Of a stretch of 64,000 bases of DNA, positions 17,129 to 26,065 are shown one piece after another; within the stretch, counting starts at the first letter, position 1; every line of letters begins with the position of its first letter. This stretch comes from CAVSIP01 sp963728075 (GTDB taxonomy: Bacteria; Actinomycetota; Actinomycetes; JAFAQI01; DASSKL01): NCBI GenBank assembly GCA_963728075.1, contig CAVSIP010000007.1, forward strand, positions 434,001-498,000. Direction: 5' to 3'. The position numbers were made by a program, and so were the translations under genes. The notes beneath the pieces were generated by a model. The model was given only the letters and a program-made list of their open reading frames with translations. It was not told the DNA's origin and searched no databases.

Positions 17129-18013
17129 CTACCGTCCCACCAGAGTGAGCAGCGTCGCCTCCGGGGGGCAGGCGAACCGGACCGGGGCGTACGGGCTCGT
17201 GCCCAGCCCGGCGGACACGTGCAGCCACATGCCGTCGTACCGGGACAGGCCCCGGGCGCGCGCCGTGTCCAGCCCGCAGTTGGTGACCAGCGCGCCGTAC
17301 CCGGGCACCCGCAGCTGACCACCGTGGGTGTGGCCGGCCAGCACCAGGCCGAAGCCCGCGGCGGCGAACCGGTCGAGCACCCGCGGGTACGGCGCATGCA
17401 CCAGGCCCAGGCGCAGGTCGGCGTCGGTGTCGGCCGGGCCGGCGACCTGGTCGAAGCGGTCCCGGTGGATGTGCGGGTCGTCGACCCCGGCCACGTCGAG
17501 GGTCAGCCCGGCGACCGTGGTGGTTCTCCGCCGGTTGACCAGGTCCAGCCAGCCGGCAGCGACGAGCGCCTCCCGCATCCGCTCCCACGGCAGCGTCGGG
17601 CCGTGGAAGCGCCGCCCCCGGTCGGGCAGCAGGTAGCGGGCCGGGTTCTTCGGCCGCGGGCCGTAGACGTCGTTCGAGCCGGTGACGAACATCCCCGGGA
17701 AGGCGAGCAGCGGTTCCAGGGCGCGCAGGGCGACCGGGACCGCGTCCGGGGCGGCCAGGTTGTCGCCGGTGTCGACGACGAGGTCGGGCTCGAGCACGGC
17801 CAGCCGGCGGACGAACCGTACGCGGTGCTCGTCCCGCGCGGTGAGGTGCAGGTCGGAGACCTGCAGGATCCGCAGCGGCCGCGAGCCGGACGGCAGTACC
17901 GGCACCTCGACGCGGCGCAGCCGGTAGTTGCGCATCTCGTACGTCGCGGCGTACGTCACCGCGCCCGCTCCGGCGGCGAGCAGGCCGAGCGGGACGGCGG
18001 TGGTGGCGCGCAC
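17129..18013 (-). CDS. Membrane-anchored metallophosphoesterase
   Basis: The 294-residue protein has an N-terminal hydrophobic anchor and a calcineurin-like phosphoesterase domain. Metal-ligand blocks are visible: SDLHL (about residue 53), VVDTGDN, TGSNDVYG (GNHD-like with Asn-Asp) and AGHTHGGQ. It probably faces the periplasmic side as in Rv3683-type proteins, which sit next to ponA2 in mycobacteria as here. The biological substrate is unknown. The GTG at 18013 begins the hydrophobic segment; an ATG a few codons upstream is an alternative start. Confidence 0.9.
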   Translation of the reverse strand: MRATTAVPLGLLAAGAGAVTYAATYEMRNYRLRRVEVPVLPSGSRPLRILQVSDLHLTARDEHRVRFVRRLAVLEPDLVVDTGDNLAAPDAVPVALRALEPLLAFPGMFVTGSNDVYGPRPKNPARYLLPDRGRRFHGPTLPWERMREALVAAGWLDLVNRRRTTTVAGLTLDVAGVDDPHIHRDRFDQVAGPADTDADLRLGLVHAPYPRVLDRFAAAGFGLVLAGHTHGGQLRVPGYGALVTNCGLDTARARGLSRYDGMWLHVSAGLGTSPYAPVRFACPPEATLLTLVGR

Positions 18014-18048
18014 CCGTTCATCTTCGCCGACGTGCGAACCTGTCCGGC

Positions 18049-18501
18049 ATGAGCCTCAAGCAGCGCCTGCACGACGACCTCACCACGGCGATGAAGGCCC
18101 GCGATGCGGTGCGCACGGCCACGCTGCGGATGGCCCTGACGGCGGTCGGCAACGAGGAGGTCGCCGGCAAGCAGGCCCGGGAGCTCTCCGACGACGAGGT
18201 CGTCCGGGTGCTGGTCCGGGAGGCGAAGAAGCGCCGCGAGGCGGCCGAGGCGTACGACGGGGCGAGCCGTCCCGAGCTCGCGGACAAGGAGCGGGCGGAG
18301 GGGGCCGTGCTCGAGGAGTACCTGCCCGCGCAGCTGTCCGACGACGAGCTGTCCGCGCTGGTCGCCGCGGCGGTCGCCGGGGCCGGTGCGGCCGGCCCGC
18401 AGGCGATGGGCCCGGTGATGAAGGCGGTGCAGCCCAAGGTCGGCGGGCGTGCCGAGGGCGCGCGGGTCGCTGCCGAGGTGCGCCGCCAGCTCGGCGGCTG
18501 A
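18049..18501 (+). CDS. GatB/YqeY domain-containing protein
   Basis: This 150-residue helical protein opens SLKQRLHDDLTTAMKARDAVRTATLRM and ends with the QPKVGGRAEGARVAAEVRRQL module, diagnostic of the YqeY family related to the C-terminal domain of GatB, the tRNA amidotransferase subunit. The free-standing protein's role is not established; a tRNA-linked function is often assumed. It sits between the divergent metallophosphoesterase and the convergent ponA2 gene, as in other actinomycetes. Confidence 0.93.
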   Translation: MSLKQRLHDDLTTAMKARDAVRTATLRMALTAVGNEEVAGKQARELSDDEVVRVLVREAKKRREAAEAYDGASRPELADKERAEGAVLEEYLPAQLSDDELSALVAAAVAGAGAAGPQAMGPVMKAVQPKVGGRAEGARVAAEVRRQLGG

Positions 18502-18511
18502 GGCGCCGGGC

Positions 18512-20692
18512 CTAGTGCGGCTTCGGGGGCTTGCCGGGCTTGGTGGGTTTGGTGTTGGTCGGTGCCGGCGCCGGGGGCGGTGACTCCTGGGTCGGGTTCG
18601 CGCCCTCGCCCGGCCCGCTCGGGGCGGGCGGCGGCGGAGGCGGCGCGAACTGCGTCGGCAGGCCGGGGAACGGCTTGACCGGCTCGCCCTTGAGCGCCGT
18701 GGCCATCGTCGCGCCCCAGATCGGCGCGGGGATCGACGCGCCGTAGACGTGGTAGTAGTGCTGGCCGTTGACGTCGACGTTGGTCAGCTCACGGTTGCCC
18801 GCACCCTCCGGGAACCCGAACCACACGCAGCTGGCCAGCTGGGGGACGTAGCCGCAGAACCAGGCCGCGGAGAAGTTCTCCACCGTCCCGGTCTTGCCTG
18901 CTGCCGGGCGGCCGATCCGCGCGGCCGTGCCGGTGCCGTGCGCGATGACGCCCTGCAGCACGTGGCTCACCGCGTCGGCCACCGCGGGCTCGACGGCCTG
19001 GCGGCAGCCCGACTGGGGCAGCTTGAGCTCCTTGCCGTTCGCATCGGTGATCTTGGTGATCGCGACCGGGTCGCAGTACTTGCCGTGCGCGGCGAAGGTG
19101 GCGTACGCGTTGGCCAGGTCGAGCGGGCTCACGTCGTACACGCCGAGGGTGAACGACGGGTACTCCGAGATCGGCTCGCCGGCCGGGTGCGCCGCGGTGC
19201 CGGCGGTGTGCATGCCGACCGAGCGGGCGATCTGCACCGGGTCGCACAGCCCGATCTTCGTCTCCAGCTTGACGAAGAAGGTGTTCACCGACTGCCAGGT
19301 CGCGCGTTCGAGGGTGTACGTGCCGCCTTCGTGGGCGCTGGCGTTGTGCACGTCCTTGCCGCCGTAGTCCAGCGAGGCGCCGTTGCAGGTGCGGAAGCCG
19401 GCCGGGTTCGCCAGCACGTTCGGGGCGTTCATCGTGAAGTACGGCGTGAGGCCCTGCTTGAGGGCAGCGGCGAGCACGAAGATCTTGAACGTCGACCCGG
19501 ACTGGAATCCCTGGCTGCCGCCGTGGTCGTAGTCGGCGGCCAGGTTGACCCGGGTCTGGCCCTTGCCGGACCCGTACGGCTTGTTCACCGCCAGCGCGCT
19601 GATCGCGCCGGTCCCCGGTTCGACGACCGCCTCGGCGGCGCCGTACGGGCTGGTCGGCGGCACCTTCTGCTGGACTGCGTGGTCGGCGGCGAACTGCACC
19701 TTCGGGTCGAGCGTGGTGTGGATCGTCAGCCCGCCGCGCAGGAGCAGGCGTACGCGGTCCGCTTCGGTGCGTCCGAGGGTCTGCGCCTGCTTGACCTCCT
19801 CGAGGACGTAGTCGCAGAAGAACGGTGCGGAGCTGCCCTCGCAGCCGTTGCGCTGCTCGCTGACCTTGAGGCCGAGGTCGGTCTTCAGCGCCTGGTCTAC
19901 GTCGGCCTGCGGGGCGAACTTCAGCTGTGCCATCCGGCGCAGCACGACGTCGCGGCGGTCCTTCGCGGCCTTCGGGTGCTGCACCGGGTCGAACGCGCCG
20001 GGGCTGCGGACGATGCCGGCGAGCATCGCGGCCTGCGGGAGGGTCAGCTGCGACGGCTGCACGGAGAAGTAGTGCATGGCCGCGCTGGCGATGCCGTACG
20101 CACCGTCACCGAAGTAGGCGATGTTGAGGTAGCGCTCGAGGATCTCGTCCTTGGTCAGCCGCTGCTCGAGAGCGAGGGCGTAGCGGGCCTCCCGCAGCTT
20201 GCGGCCGAGGGTGTCGGCGGTGGCCGCCTTGCGGCCCTGGGCGGTACGCGCCTTCTCCACCAGCACGTTCTTCACGTACTGCTGGGTCAGCGTGGAGCCG
20301 CCCTGACGCACGCCGCCCGCGCTCGCGTTCGTGGCCAGCGCGCGCAGGGCGCCCTTGACGTCGATGCCCGCATGCTCGTAGAAGCGGGAGTCCTCGATCG
20401 CGACGATGGCCTTGCGCATGACCGGCGCGACGAGGGACAGCGGGACGGTGACGCGGTTCTCGTAGTAGAACGTCGCGATCGTGCTGCCGTCCTTGGCGAG
20501 GATGGTGGACCGCTGGGGCAGCGGCGGCGCCTCGAGCTCGGTCGGCAGGCTCTGGAACTCCTTGACGCCGGCGCGGGCGGCCAGCCCGAGCCCGCCGATG
20601 ACCGGCAGCGCCAGCCCCGCGACGAGGACGCCGGACAGCATGCTGACGAGGACGAGCAGGCCGATGCGGGTGCCGAGTCCGTCGCGTCCCAT
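18512..20692 (-). CDS. ponA2: Class A penicillin-binding protein (transglycosylase/transpeptidase), PonA2-like
   Basis: This 726-residue bifunctional wall synthase has a cytoplasmic start and TM helix (about 10-35). A glycosyltransferase domain carries EDSRFYEHAGID and RQGGSTLTQQYVKN. The transpeptidase has SGSTFK (catalytic Ser), SVN and KTGT motifs. The tail is Pro-rich (GPGEGANPTQESPPPAP). No PASTA domain is visible. ATG 20692 was chosen although the frame stays open upstream, because the TM begins right after it. Gene order with whiB4 and the metallophosphoesterase matches the ponA2 locus of M. tuberculosis. Confidence 0.93.
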   Translation of the reverse strand: MGRDGLGTRIGLLVLVSMLSGVLVAGLALPVIGGLGLAARAGVKEFQSLPTELEAPPLPQRSTILAKDGSTIATFYYENRVTVPLSLVAPVMRKAIVAIEDSRFYEHAGIDVKGALRALATNASAGGVRQGGSTLTQQYVKNVLVEKARTAQGRKAATADTLGRKLREARYALALEQRLTKDEILERYLNIAYFGDGAYGIASAAMHYFSVQPSQLTLPQAAMLAGIVRSPGAFDPVQHPKAAKDRRDVVLRRMAQLKFAPQADVDQALKTDLGLKVSEQRNGCEGSSAPFFCDYVLEEVKQAQTLGRTEADRVRLLLRGGLTIHTTLDPKVQFAADHAVQQKVPPTSPYGAAEAVVEPGTGAISALAVNKPYGSGKGQTRVNLAADYDHGGSQGFQSGSTFKIFVLAAALKQGLTPYFTMNAPNVLANPAGFRTCNGASLDYGGKDVHNASAHEGGTYTLERATWQSVNTFFVKLETKIGLCDPVQIARSVGMHTAGTAAHPAGEPISEYPSFTLGVYDVSPLDLANAYATFAAHGKYCDPVAITKITDANGKELKLPQSGCRQAVEPAVADAVSHVLQGVIAHGTGTAARIGRPAAGKTGTVENFSAAWFCGYVPQLASCVWFGFPEGAGNRELTNVDVNGQHYYHVYGASIPAPIWGATMATALKGEPVKPFPGLPTQFAPPPPPPAPSGPGEGANPTQESPPPAPAPTNTKPTKPGKPPKPH

Positions 20693-20875
20693 CCGTCCAG
20701 GGTATGTCGTCGCGGGTGACCGGCCGCTCGGTCGATGTCCATGGCCCGAAAGGACCATCCAGAATAAGCCGGTCGGAGACTGTTGACCGATGCGTCCACT
20801 TCGTACGGTCCTTACACGGCGCTGCTTCCCCGTGACCCGCAGTTGCCGCGGCACAACGCGTGAGGACCACAGAGC

Positions 20876-21190
20876 ATGGCGTGGATTGAGGACTGGACGA
20901 CCCAGGCGGCCTGCCGGCAGGTGAGCCCCGACGCACTCTTCGTGCAGGGCGCAGCACAGAACCGGGCCAAGACGGTGTGCTTCGGCTGCCCCGTGCGGAC
21001 CGAGTGCCTGGCCGACGCGCTCGACAACCGCGTCGAGTTCGGGGTCTGGGGCGGGATGACCGAGCGCGAGCGCCGGGCTCTGCTGCGCCGTCGGCCCGAC
21101 GTCACCTCGTGGCGCCGGTTGCTGGAGACGGCCCGCGTGGCGTACGAGCGCCGCTCGGGCAGCGCTGGCGGCGCCAGCATCGCCAGCTAG
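20876..21190 (+). CDS. whiB4: WhiB-family Fe-S transcriptional regulator (WhiB4-like)
   Basis: This 104-residue protein has the four cluster cysteines C13, C35, C38 and C44 (C-x21-C-x2-C-x5-C) and the GVWGG turn followed by a basic tail (RRALLRRR), the Wbl signature. Divergence from ponA2 and adjacency to the ArsA-like pair match whiB4 in M. tuberculosis, a redox sensor; that specific role is inferred from context. A TTGACC (20783-20788) with TACGGT 15 bases later could be its promoter, though the spacing is short. A GAGGA site precedes the ATG. Confidence 0.92.
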   Translation: MAWIEDWTTQAACRQVSPDALFVQGAAQNRAKTVCFGCPVRTECLADALDNRVEFGVWGGMTERERRALLRRRPDVTSWRRLLETARVAYERRSGSAGGASIAS

Positions 21191-22338
21191 CCGGTCGGAG
21201 CCTGCGCGGCCAGGCCACGGGCCAGGTCCGCACCGACCACCCGCAGGCCGTCGAGGTCGTGGACGTCGCCCGCCTGGGCGGCGACCTCGACCACCGGGAC
21301 GGCCGGGTGCGCGGAGGTGAACCGCTCACGCATCCGCTGGTCGCGGGCCGCGGCGGTCACCCGCTCGGCGTGCAGGCGCAGCGCCGCGGCGGCGAGCGGG
21401 TGCCCGCCGTCACCGTCGAGGGCCTCGGCCGCGGCGAGGCTGCGCTCCGCGGACAGCTGCGGCACCGCGGTGGTGCGCACCCGGTTGAGCACCATGCCGG
21501 CGAGCGGCATGTCCTCGCCCTCCAGGCGCTCGGCGAAGTACGACGCCTCCCGCAGCGCGTCGCGCTCCGGTGCGGCGACCACGACGAACGCGGTGCCCTC
21601 CTGCTGCAGCAGGGCGTAGGTCTTCTGCGCCCGCTCCTGGAACCCGCCGAACATCGTCTCGATGGAGGAGACGAACAGCGACAGGTCCTTGAGCGCCTGC
21701 GCGCCGAGCACCCGGTTGAGCAGGTCGGTGATCATGTTCACGCCGACCGACAGGAACTTCAGGTACGCGCGGCCCCCTGCCCGGGCGGGGGCGAGCAGGA
21801 TGCGGATCATCCGGCCCTCGAGGAAGCGGGAGAGCCGGTCGGGCGCGTCGAGGAAGTCCAGCGCCGAGCGGCTCGGCGGGGTGTCGACGACGATGAGGTC
21901 CCAGTTCCCCGTCGCCTGCAGCTGGCCCAGCTTCTCCATCGCCATGTACTCCTGGGTGCCGGCGAAGCTGCTGGACAGCGACACGTAGAACGGGTTGGCC
22001 AGGATCTGCTCGGCACGCTCGGGCTCCGCGTGGGCCAGCACGAGCTCGTCGAACGTGCGCTTCATGTCGAGCATCATCGCCTGCAGCTCGCCGCCGGCCG
22101 ACTCGTCGATGCCGGTCACCCGGCCCGGCTCGTTGGTGAGCTCGGTGAGCCCCATCGACTGCGCCAGCCGCTTGGCCGGGTCGATCGTCAGCACGACGGT
22201 CCGGCGGCCCAGCTCGGCGCCGCGCAGCGCCAGCGCCGCCGCGGTCGTGGTCTTGCCGACCCCGCCCGATCCGGTGCAGACGATGATGCGCGCGGAGCGG
22301 AGCAGTCCGTCGACGTCCAGCGCGTCAGGGGTGGTCAT
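21187..22338 (-). CDS. ArsA-family P-loop ATPase, second of pair
   Basis: A 383-residue ATPase of the ArsA/GET3 family. Motifs include the deviant Walker A GSGGVGKTT (about 24), the switch II region LIVVDTPPSRSALDFLDAP and DPAKRLAQSMGL. In mycobacteria the equivalent pair is annotated as an anion-transporting ATPase; the real client is unknown. Its ATG overlaps the stop of the first ATPase, so the two are made together and probably form a heterodimer (inference). Its end overlaps the convergent whiB4 stop by four bases. Confidence 0.9.
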   Translation of the reverse strand: MTTPDALDVDGLLRSARIIVCTGSGGVGKTTTAAALALRGAELGRRTVVLTIDPAKRLAQSMGLTELTNEPGRVTGIDESAGGELQAMMLDMKRTFDELVLAHAEPERAEQILANPFYVSLSSSFAGTQEYMAMEKLGQLQATGNWDLIVVDTPPSRSALDFLDAPDRLSRFLEGRMIRILLAPARAGGRAYLKFLSVGVNMITDLLNRVLGAQALKDLSLFVSSIETMFGGFQERAQKTYALLQQEGTAFVVVAAPERDALREASYFAERLEGEDMPLAGMVLNRVRTTAVPQLSAERSLAAAEALDGDGGHPLAAAALRLHAERVTAAARDQRMRERFTSAHPAVPVVEVAAQAGDVHDLDGLRVVGADLARGLAAQAPTG

Positions 22339-23348
22339 CGGGCCCGCACCCCCCGCTCGCCCTGAACTCCCTGCTGGCACAGGCTGTCCGCCAGCCGGTA
22401 GAGCCCGCCGAGGTCCGGGGTGTCGGGGAGCAGCGGCAGCTCGTAGGTCGGGCGCTGCAGGCCGGCCAGCGTGTCCCGCTCGCGTTCCTCGAGCTGGACC
22501 CGTTCGGCGTGCTCGCGGGCCTCCCAGGCCAGCCCGTCGACCGCGGCGTCGTCGAGGTCGAGGCCGGCGGCCTTCAGGCCCCCTGCCAGCGCCTGGCGGT
22601 CCAGCTCGCCGCGTGCGGCCGCGGCCAGCTCACCGGCCGGCAGCTGTGGCGTACGGGTCATGTTGACGATCACGGCGCCGACCGGCAGGCCCGCCTCGGC
22701 CAGCTCGGCCGCGCCGTCGAGGGTCTCCTGCACGGGCATCTCCTCGAGCAGGCTGACCAGGTGGACGGCCGTCTGCGGCGACCGCAGCAGCGCCATCACG
22801 CCGTCGGCCTGCCCCTTGATCGGGCCCATCCGGGCCAGGCCGGCGACCTCCGCGTTGACGTTGAGGAACCGGGCGATCCGCCCGGTCGGCGGCGCGTCGA
22901 GCACGACCGCGTCGTACGGCGAGCCGCCGCGCCGGTTCCGCGTGACCGCCTCCTTCACCTTCCCGGTGAGCAGCACGTCGCGCAGCCCGGGGGCGATCGT
23001 CGTCGCGAAGTCGATCGCGCCGAGCCGCTTGAGCGCCCGGCCGGCCCGGCGCAGGTTGTAGAACATCTCGAGGTACTCGAGCAGCGCCTCTTCCGGGTCG
23101 ATGGCGAGCGCGTACAGGTCGCCGCCCCGGGGCGCGACCGCCACCTTGCGCTCCTCGTACGGCAGCGGCGGGCAGTCGAAGAGCTGGGCGATGCCCTGGC
23201 GGCCCTCGACCTCCGCGAGCAGCACCCGTCGGCCGCCACTGGCGAGCGCCAGGGCCAGGGCGGCGGCCACCGTGGTCTTGCCGGTGCCGCCCTTGCCGGT
23301 CACGACGTGCAGCCGGACGCCGGCCCAGTCGTCGCCGTGCTCGCTCAT
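22335..23348 (-). CDS. ArsA-family P-loop ATPase, first of pair
   Basis: A 337-residue ArsA/GET3-type ATPase with Walker A VTGKGGTGKTT near residue 16 and the VVLDAPPTGRIARFLNV switch region. It carries a long helical client-binding insert (about 90-240). It leads a two-gene operon, overlapping the second ATPase by four bases. The pair lies between two WhiB-family genes, an arrangement conserved in part from mycobacteria. No arsenite-binding Cys triad is evident, so arsenic efflux is unlikely. Confidence 0.9.
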   Translation of the reverse strand: MSEHGDDWAGVRLHVVTGKGGTGKTTVAAALALALASGGRRVLLAEVEGRQGIAQLFDCPPLPYEERKVAVAPRGGDLYALAIDPEEALLEYLEMFYNLRRAGRALKRLGAIDFATTIAPGLRDVLLTGKVKEAVTRNRRGGSPYDAVVLDAPPTGRIARFLNVNAEVAGLARMGPIKGQADGVMALLRSPQTAVHLVSLLEEMPVQETLDGAAELAEAGLPVGAVIVNMTRTPQLPAGELAAAARGELDRQALAGGLKAAGLDLDDAAVDGLAWEAREHAERVQLEERERDTLAGLQRPTYELPLLPDTPDLGGLYRLADSLCQQGVQGERGVRAR

Positions 23349-23476
23349 GATCCGGAGGGTAGCCGCGCTGCGAACGCCGGAAACTCGTGGCCGCCCCCCG
23401 GGAGGAGTCCCGGGGCGGGCGGCGAATCCCCCTGTTGAGGCCACACTCAGTTTCCTCGGTCCGAGGGGGTTCGACC

Positions 23477-23740
23477 GTGCTCGACGAGACCACCTGGCGC
23501 GCCAACGCCGCCTGCCGCGGCGAGAACGCGGTGTACTTCTTCCCGCCCGGGCACTTCGAGCGCAAGCCGGAGAAGGACTTCCGCGAGGGCAACGCCCGGT
23601 CGCTGTGCCGCGGGTGCGTGGTGCGCGAGGCCTGCCTCGAGTACGCGCTGGACGTCGAGGAGCCGCACGGCATCTGGGGCGGGCTCAACGAGCTCGAGCG
23701 CAAGCGGCTGCTCCGCCGCCGGAAGGCTGCCGTCAGCTGA
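23477..23740 (+). CDS. WhiB-family transcriptional regulator (second copy)
   Basis: This 87-residue Wbl protein has cysteines C13, C44, C47 and C53 (C-x30-C-x2-C-x5-C), a GIWGG motif and the basic tail RKRLLRRRK. The fold begins at the GTG at 23477. It is divergent from the ArsA-like pair. Sequence alone does not say which Wbl class it belongs to. The spacing of the first two cysteines is longer than in the WhiB4-like copy, so the two are not recent duplicates. Confidence 0.88.
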   Translation: MLDETTWRANAACRGENAVYFFPPGHFERKPEKDFREGNARSLCRGCVVREACLEYALDVEEPHGIWGGLNELERKRLLRRRKAAVS

Positions 23741-23761
23741 CCGACGCGTAGGGTCGCGTGC

Positions 23762-23917
23762 ATGCAGAAGTGGGAGTACGCGACCGTGCCGCTGCTGGTG
23801 CACGCGACCAAGCAGATCCTCGACAACTGGGGTGAGGACGGCTGGGAGCTCGTGGCCGTCGTGCCCGGTCCCAGCGCCGAGCAGCTCGTCGCCTACCTCA
23901 AGCGCCCCAAGCCGTGA
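23762..23917 (+). CDS. DUF4177-like small protein
   Basis: This 51-residue protein begins MQKWEYATVPLLVHATKQIL and contains the DNWGEDGWELVAVVPGP segment, the single-domain signature of DUF4177 proteins. Its TGA overlaps the RidA GTG (GTGA), so it is translationally coupled to RidA. M. tuberculosis has an equivalent tiny gene (Rv3678A) between its RidA-like and ATPase genes. Function is unknown. Confidence 0.85.
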   Translation: MQKWEYATVPLLVHATKQILDNWGEDGWELVAVVPGPSAEQLVAYLKRPKP

Positions 23918-24375
23918 GCGCCGCCGAGGACCGGCTCGCCGAGCTCGGCCTGGCGCTGCCGGACGTCGCCGCGCCGGTGGCGGCGTACGTCCCCGCCGTG
24001 CGCAGCGGGAACCTGGTGTGGACCTCCGGTCAGGTGCCGCTCGTCGACGGCACGCTCGCCGGCCGTGGCAAGGTCGGTGCCGACGTCGACCCCGAGGATG
24101 CCACCGGTCACGCCCGCACCTGCGCGCTCAACGCGCTGGCGGCCGTGAAGTCGGTCGTCGGTGACCTCGACCAGGTGGTCCGCGTGGTGAAGGTCGTCGG
24201 GTACGTCGCGAGCGACCCGTCGTTCACCGGCCAGCCGCAGGTCGTCAACGGCGCGAGCGAGCTGCTCGGGCACGCGTTCGGTGCCGCCGGGCAGCACGCG
24301 CGCAGCGCAGTCGGCGTCGCCGCGCTGCCGCTCGACGCACCGGTCGAGGTGGAGGTCGTGGTCGAGGTCCGCTGA
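23914..24375 (+). CDS. RidA family protein
   Basis: A 153-residue YjgF/YER057c/UK114-fold protein. RidA enzymes hydrolyse reactive enamine/imine intermediates from PLP enzymes. Visible elements are VWTSGQVPLVDGTLAGRGKVG and the VVKVVGYVAS strand. The typical catalytic Arg of archetypal RidA (in a CVRVEVxD-like tail) is not obvious, so this may be a RidA-subfamily member without deaminase activity. The GTG start overlaps the DUF4177 stop. Order DUF4177-RidA-NUDIX-MBL continues the conserved block. Confidence 0.86.
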   Translation: MSAAEDRLAELGLALPDVAAPVAAYVPAVRSGNLVWTSGQVPLVDGTLAGRGKVGADVDPEDATGHARTCALNALAAVKSVVGDLDQVVRVVKVVGYVASDPSFTGQPQVVNGASELLGHAFGAAGQHARSAVGVAALPLDAPVEVEVVVEVR

Positions 24376-24416
24376 CGGCGGGCGGCACCGGCGCGCCAGG
24401 TGCGTACGATCGCCGC

Positions 24417-25298
24417 ATGACCGCGGACCCCACCGGAGCCCTCGACGCGCTGCGCGCGCGGCTGTCGCGGATGCCCGCGGAGTGGGGCGAGCGCGCCGAG
24501 AAGATCCGGGCCGGCGAGGTCGCCGCTGCCCCGACCAAGGACGCGGCCACCGTCGTCCTGCTGCGCGAGGGCGCGGACGGGCTCGAGGCGTACCTGCTCC
24601 GCCGCGTCCAGACGATGGCCTTCGCCGCCGGCATGTACGTCTTCCCTGGCGGCTCGGTCGACCCGCGCGACACCGACATGCCGGCGACCGCCTGGTCGGG
24701 CGCGTCGATCGACGCCTGGGGCCGGCTGCTGAAGTCCGACGACGGGCTCACCCGAGCGCTGGCCTGCGCGTCCGTCCGGGAGACGTTCGAGGAGTCCGGT
24801 GTGCTGCTCGCGGGGGAGCACGCGGGAGAGGTGGTGGCGGACACCACCGGTGACGACTGGGAGGCCGACCGGCAGGCGCTGCTCGACCGCTCGCTCGCGT
24901 TCGCGGCGCTGCTCGAGCGGCGCGGGCTGGTGCTGCGGACGGACCTGCTGCGGCCGTGGGCGCACTGGATCACCCCGGAGATCGAGCCGAAGCGCTACGA
25001 CACCCGGTTCTTCGTCGCGGCGCTGCCTGCCGGCCAGCGCACCCGGGACGTGGGCGGGGAGGCCGACCGGGTCGCGTGGATGCGTCCGCAGACCGCGCTG
25101 GAGCGGTTCCGCGACGGCGAGCTGGGCATGCTGCCGCCGACGGCGTACACCCTGGCCGAGCTCACCGCGTACGACACGGTCGCCGACGTGCTCGAGGCCG
25201 GTACGTCCCGCGACGTGCGGCCGGTGCTGCCGCGGGTGGTGGTCGAGGCCGACCAGGTGCGGCTGCTGCTCCCGCACGACGCGGGCTATCCCGCATGA
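24417..25298 (+). CDS. NUDIX hydrolase
   Basis: This 293-residue protein has the NUDIX features FPGGSVDPRD followed by RETFEESGVLL, with a long insert between them, as in the actinobacterial NUDT19-like family. NUDT19 relatives cleave CoA or other nucleoside diphosphate derivatives; the substrate is not assignable here. Its stop overlaps the MBL hydrolase ATG by four bases, indicating coupling. Confidence 0.88.
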   Translation: MTADPTGALDALRARLSRMPAEWGERAEKIRAGEVAAAPTKDAATVVLLREGADGLEAYLLRRVQTMAFAAGMYVFPGGSVDPRDTDMPATAWSGASIDAWGRLLKSDDGLTRALACASVRETFEESGVLLAGEHAGEVVADTTGDDWEADRQALLDRSLAFAALLERRGLVLRTDLLRPWAHWITPEIEPKRYDTRFFVAALPAGQRTRDVGGEADRVAWMRPQTALERFRDGELGMLPPTAYTLAELTAYDTVADVLEAGTSRDVRPVLPRVVVEADQVRLLLPHDAGYPA

Positions 25299-26065
25299 GC
25301 ACGCCACCCGAGCCGGCGACGGCACGGGCCGCGCGGGTCCTCGCCCCCAACCCGGGGCCGATGACGCTCGACGGCACGAACACCTGGGTGCTGCGCGAGC
25401 CGGGCGGCGCCCGCTCGGTGGTCATCGACCCCGGGCCGGAGCACGCCGGGCACCTGCGTGCCGTCGCCGAGGCCGCCGGCCCGGTCGCCGTGGTGCTGCT
25501 CACCCACGGCCATCACGACCACTCCGAGGGCGCGCGCACGTTCGCCGACCTCGCGCACGCGCCGGTCCGCGCGCTCGACCCGGCCTTCCGGTACGGCGAG
25601 GAGGGCCTGCACGAGGGCGACGTCGTCGCGGTCGACGGGTTGGAGGTGCACGTCGTCGCGACTCCCGGGCACTCGGCGGACTCGCTGTCGTTCCACCTGC
25701 CCGCCGACGCCACGGTGCTCACCGGCGACACCGTGCTCGGCCGTGGCACCACGGTCGTCGCGCATCCGGACGGGCGGCTGGCCGACTACCTGGCCTCGCT
25801 GCGCCGGCTGCGGGCGATGGCCGACGCCGGCGTACGCAGCCTGCTGCCCGGGCACGGGCCGGTCGTGCCCGACGCCGCGGCGATGCTCGACTTCTACCTC
25901 ACCCACCGCGAGGAGCGGTTGGCGCAGGTGCGGGCGGCGGTCGCGCAGGGTGCGCGTACACCGCGCGAGGTCGTCGAGGTCGTCTACGTCGACGTGCCCC
26001 GGGAGGTGTGGCCGGCCGCCGAGCTGTCCGTCGCTGCCCAGCTGGAGTACCTGGACGCGTCATGA
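25295..26065 (+). CDS. MBL fold metallo-hydrolase
   Basis: The 256-residue protein carries the metallo-beta-lactamase metal motif THGHHDHSEG (about residues 69-78), a downstream His in ATPGHSADS, Asp in LTGDTVLGRG and the last His in LLPGHGP, matching the LACTB2-like/Rv3677c group, which includes endoribonuclease-type relatives. In M. tuberculosis the orthologue lies next to crp; here the cyclase and DUF559 genes come between. Its stop overlaps the cyclase ATG by four bases. Confidence 0.9.
   Translation: MSTPPEPATARAARVLAPNPGPMTLDGTNTWVLREPGGARSVVIDPGPEHAGHLRAVAEAAGPVAVVLLTHGHHDHSEGARTFADLAHAPVRALDPAFRYGEEGLHEGDVVAVDGLEVHVVATPGHSADSLSFHLPADATVLTGDTVLGRGTTVVAHPDGRLADYLASLRRLRAMADAGVRSLLPGHGPVVPDAAAMLDFYLTHREERLAQVRAAVAQGARTPREVVEVVYVDVPREVWPAAELSVAAQLEYLDAS

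Noticed and set aside
20783..20809. Promoter TTGACC-N15-TACGGT for the WhiB4-like gene
   Set aside because: Spacer is two bases short and the -10 is weak; only mentioned within the gene entry.
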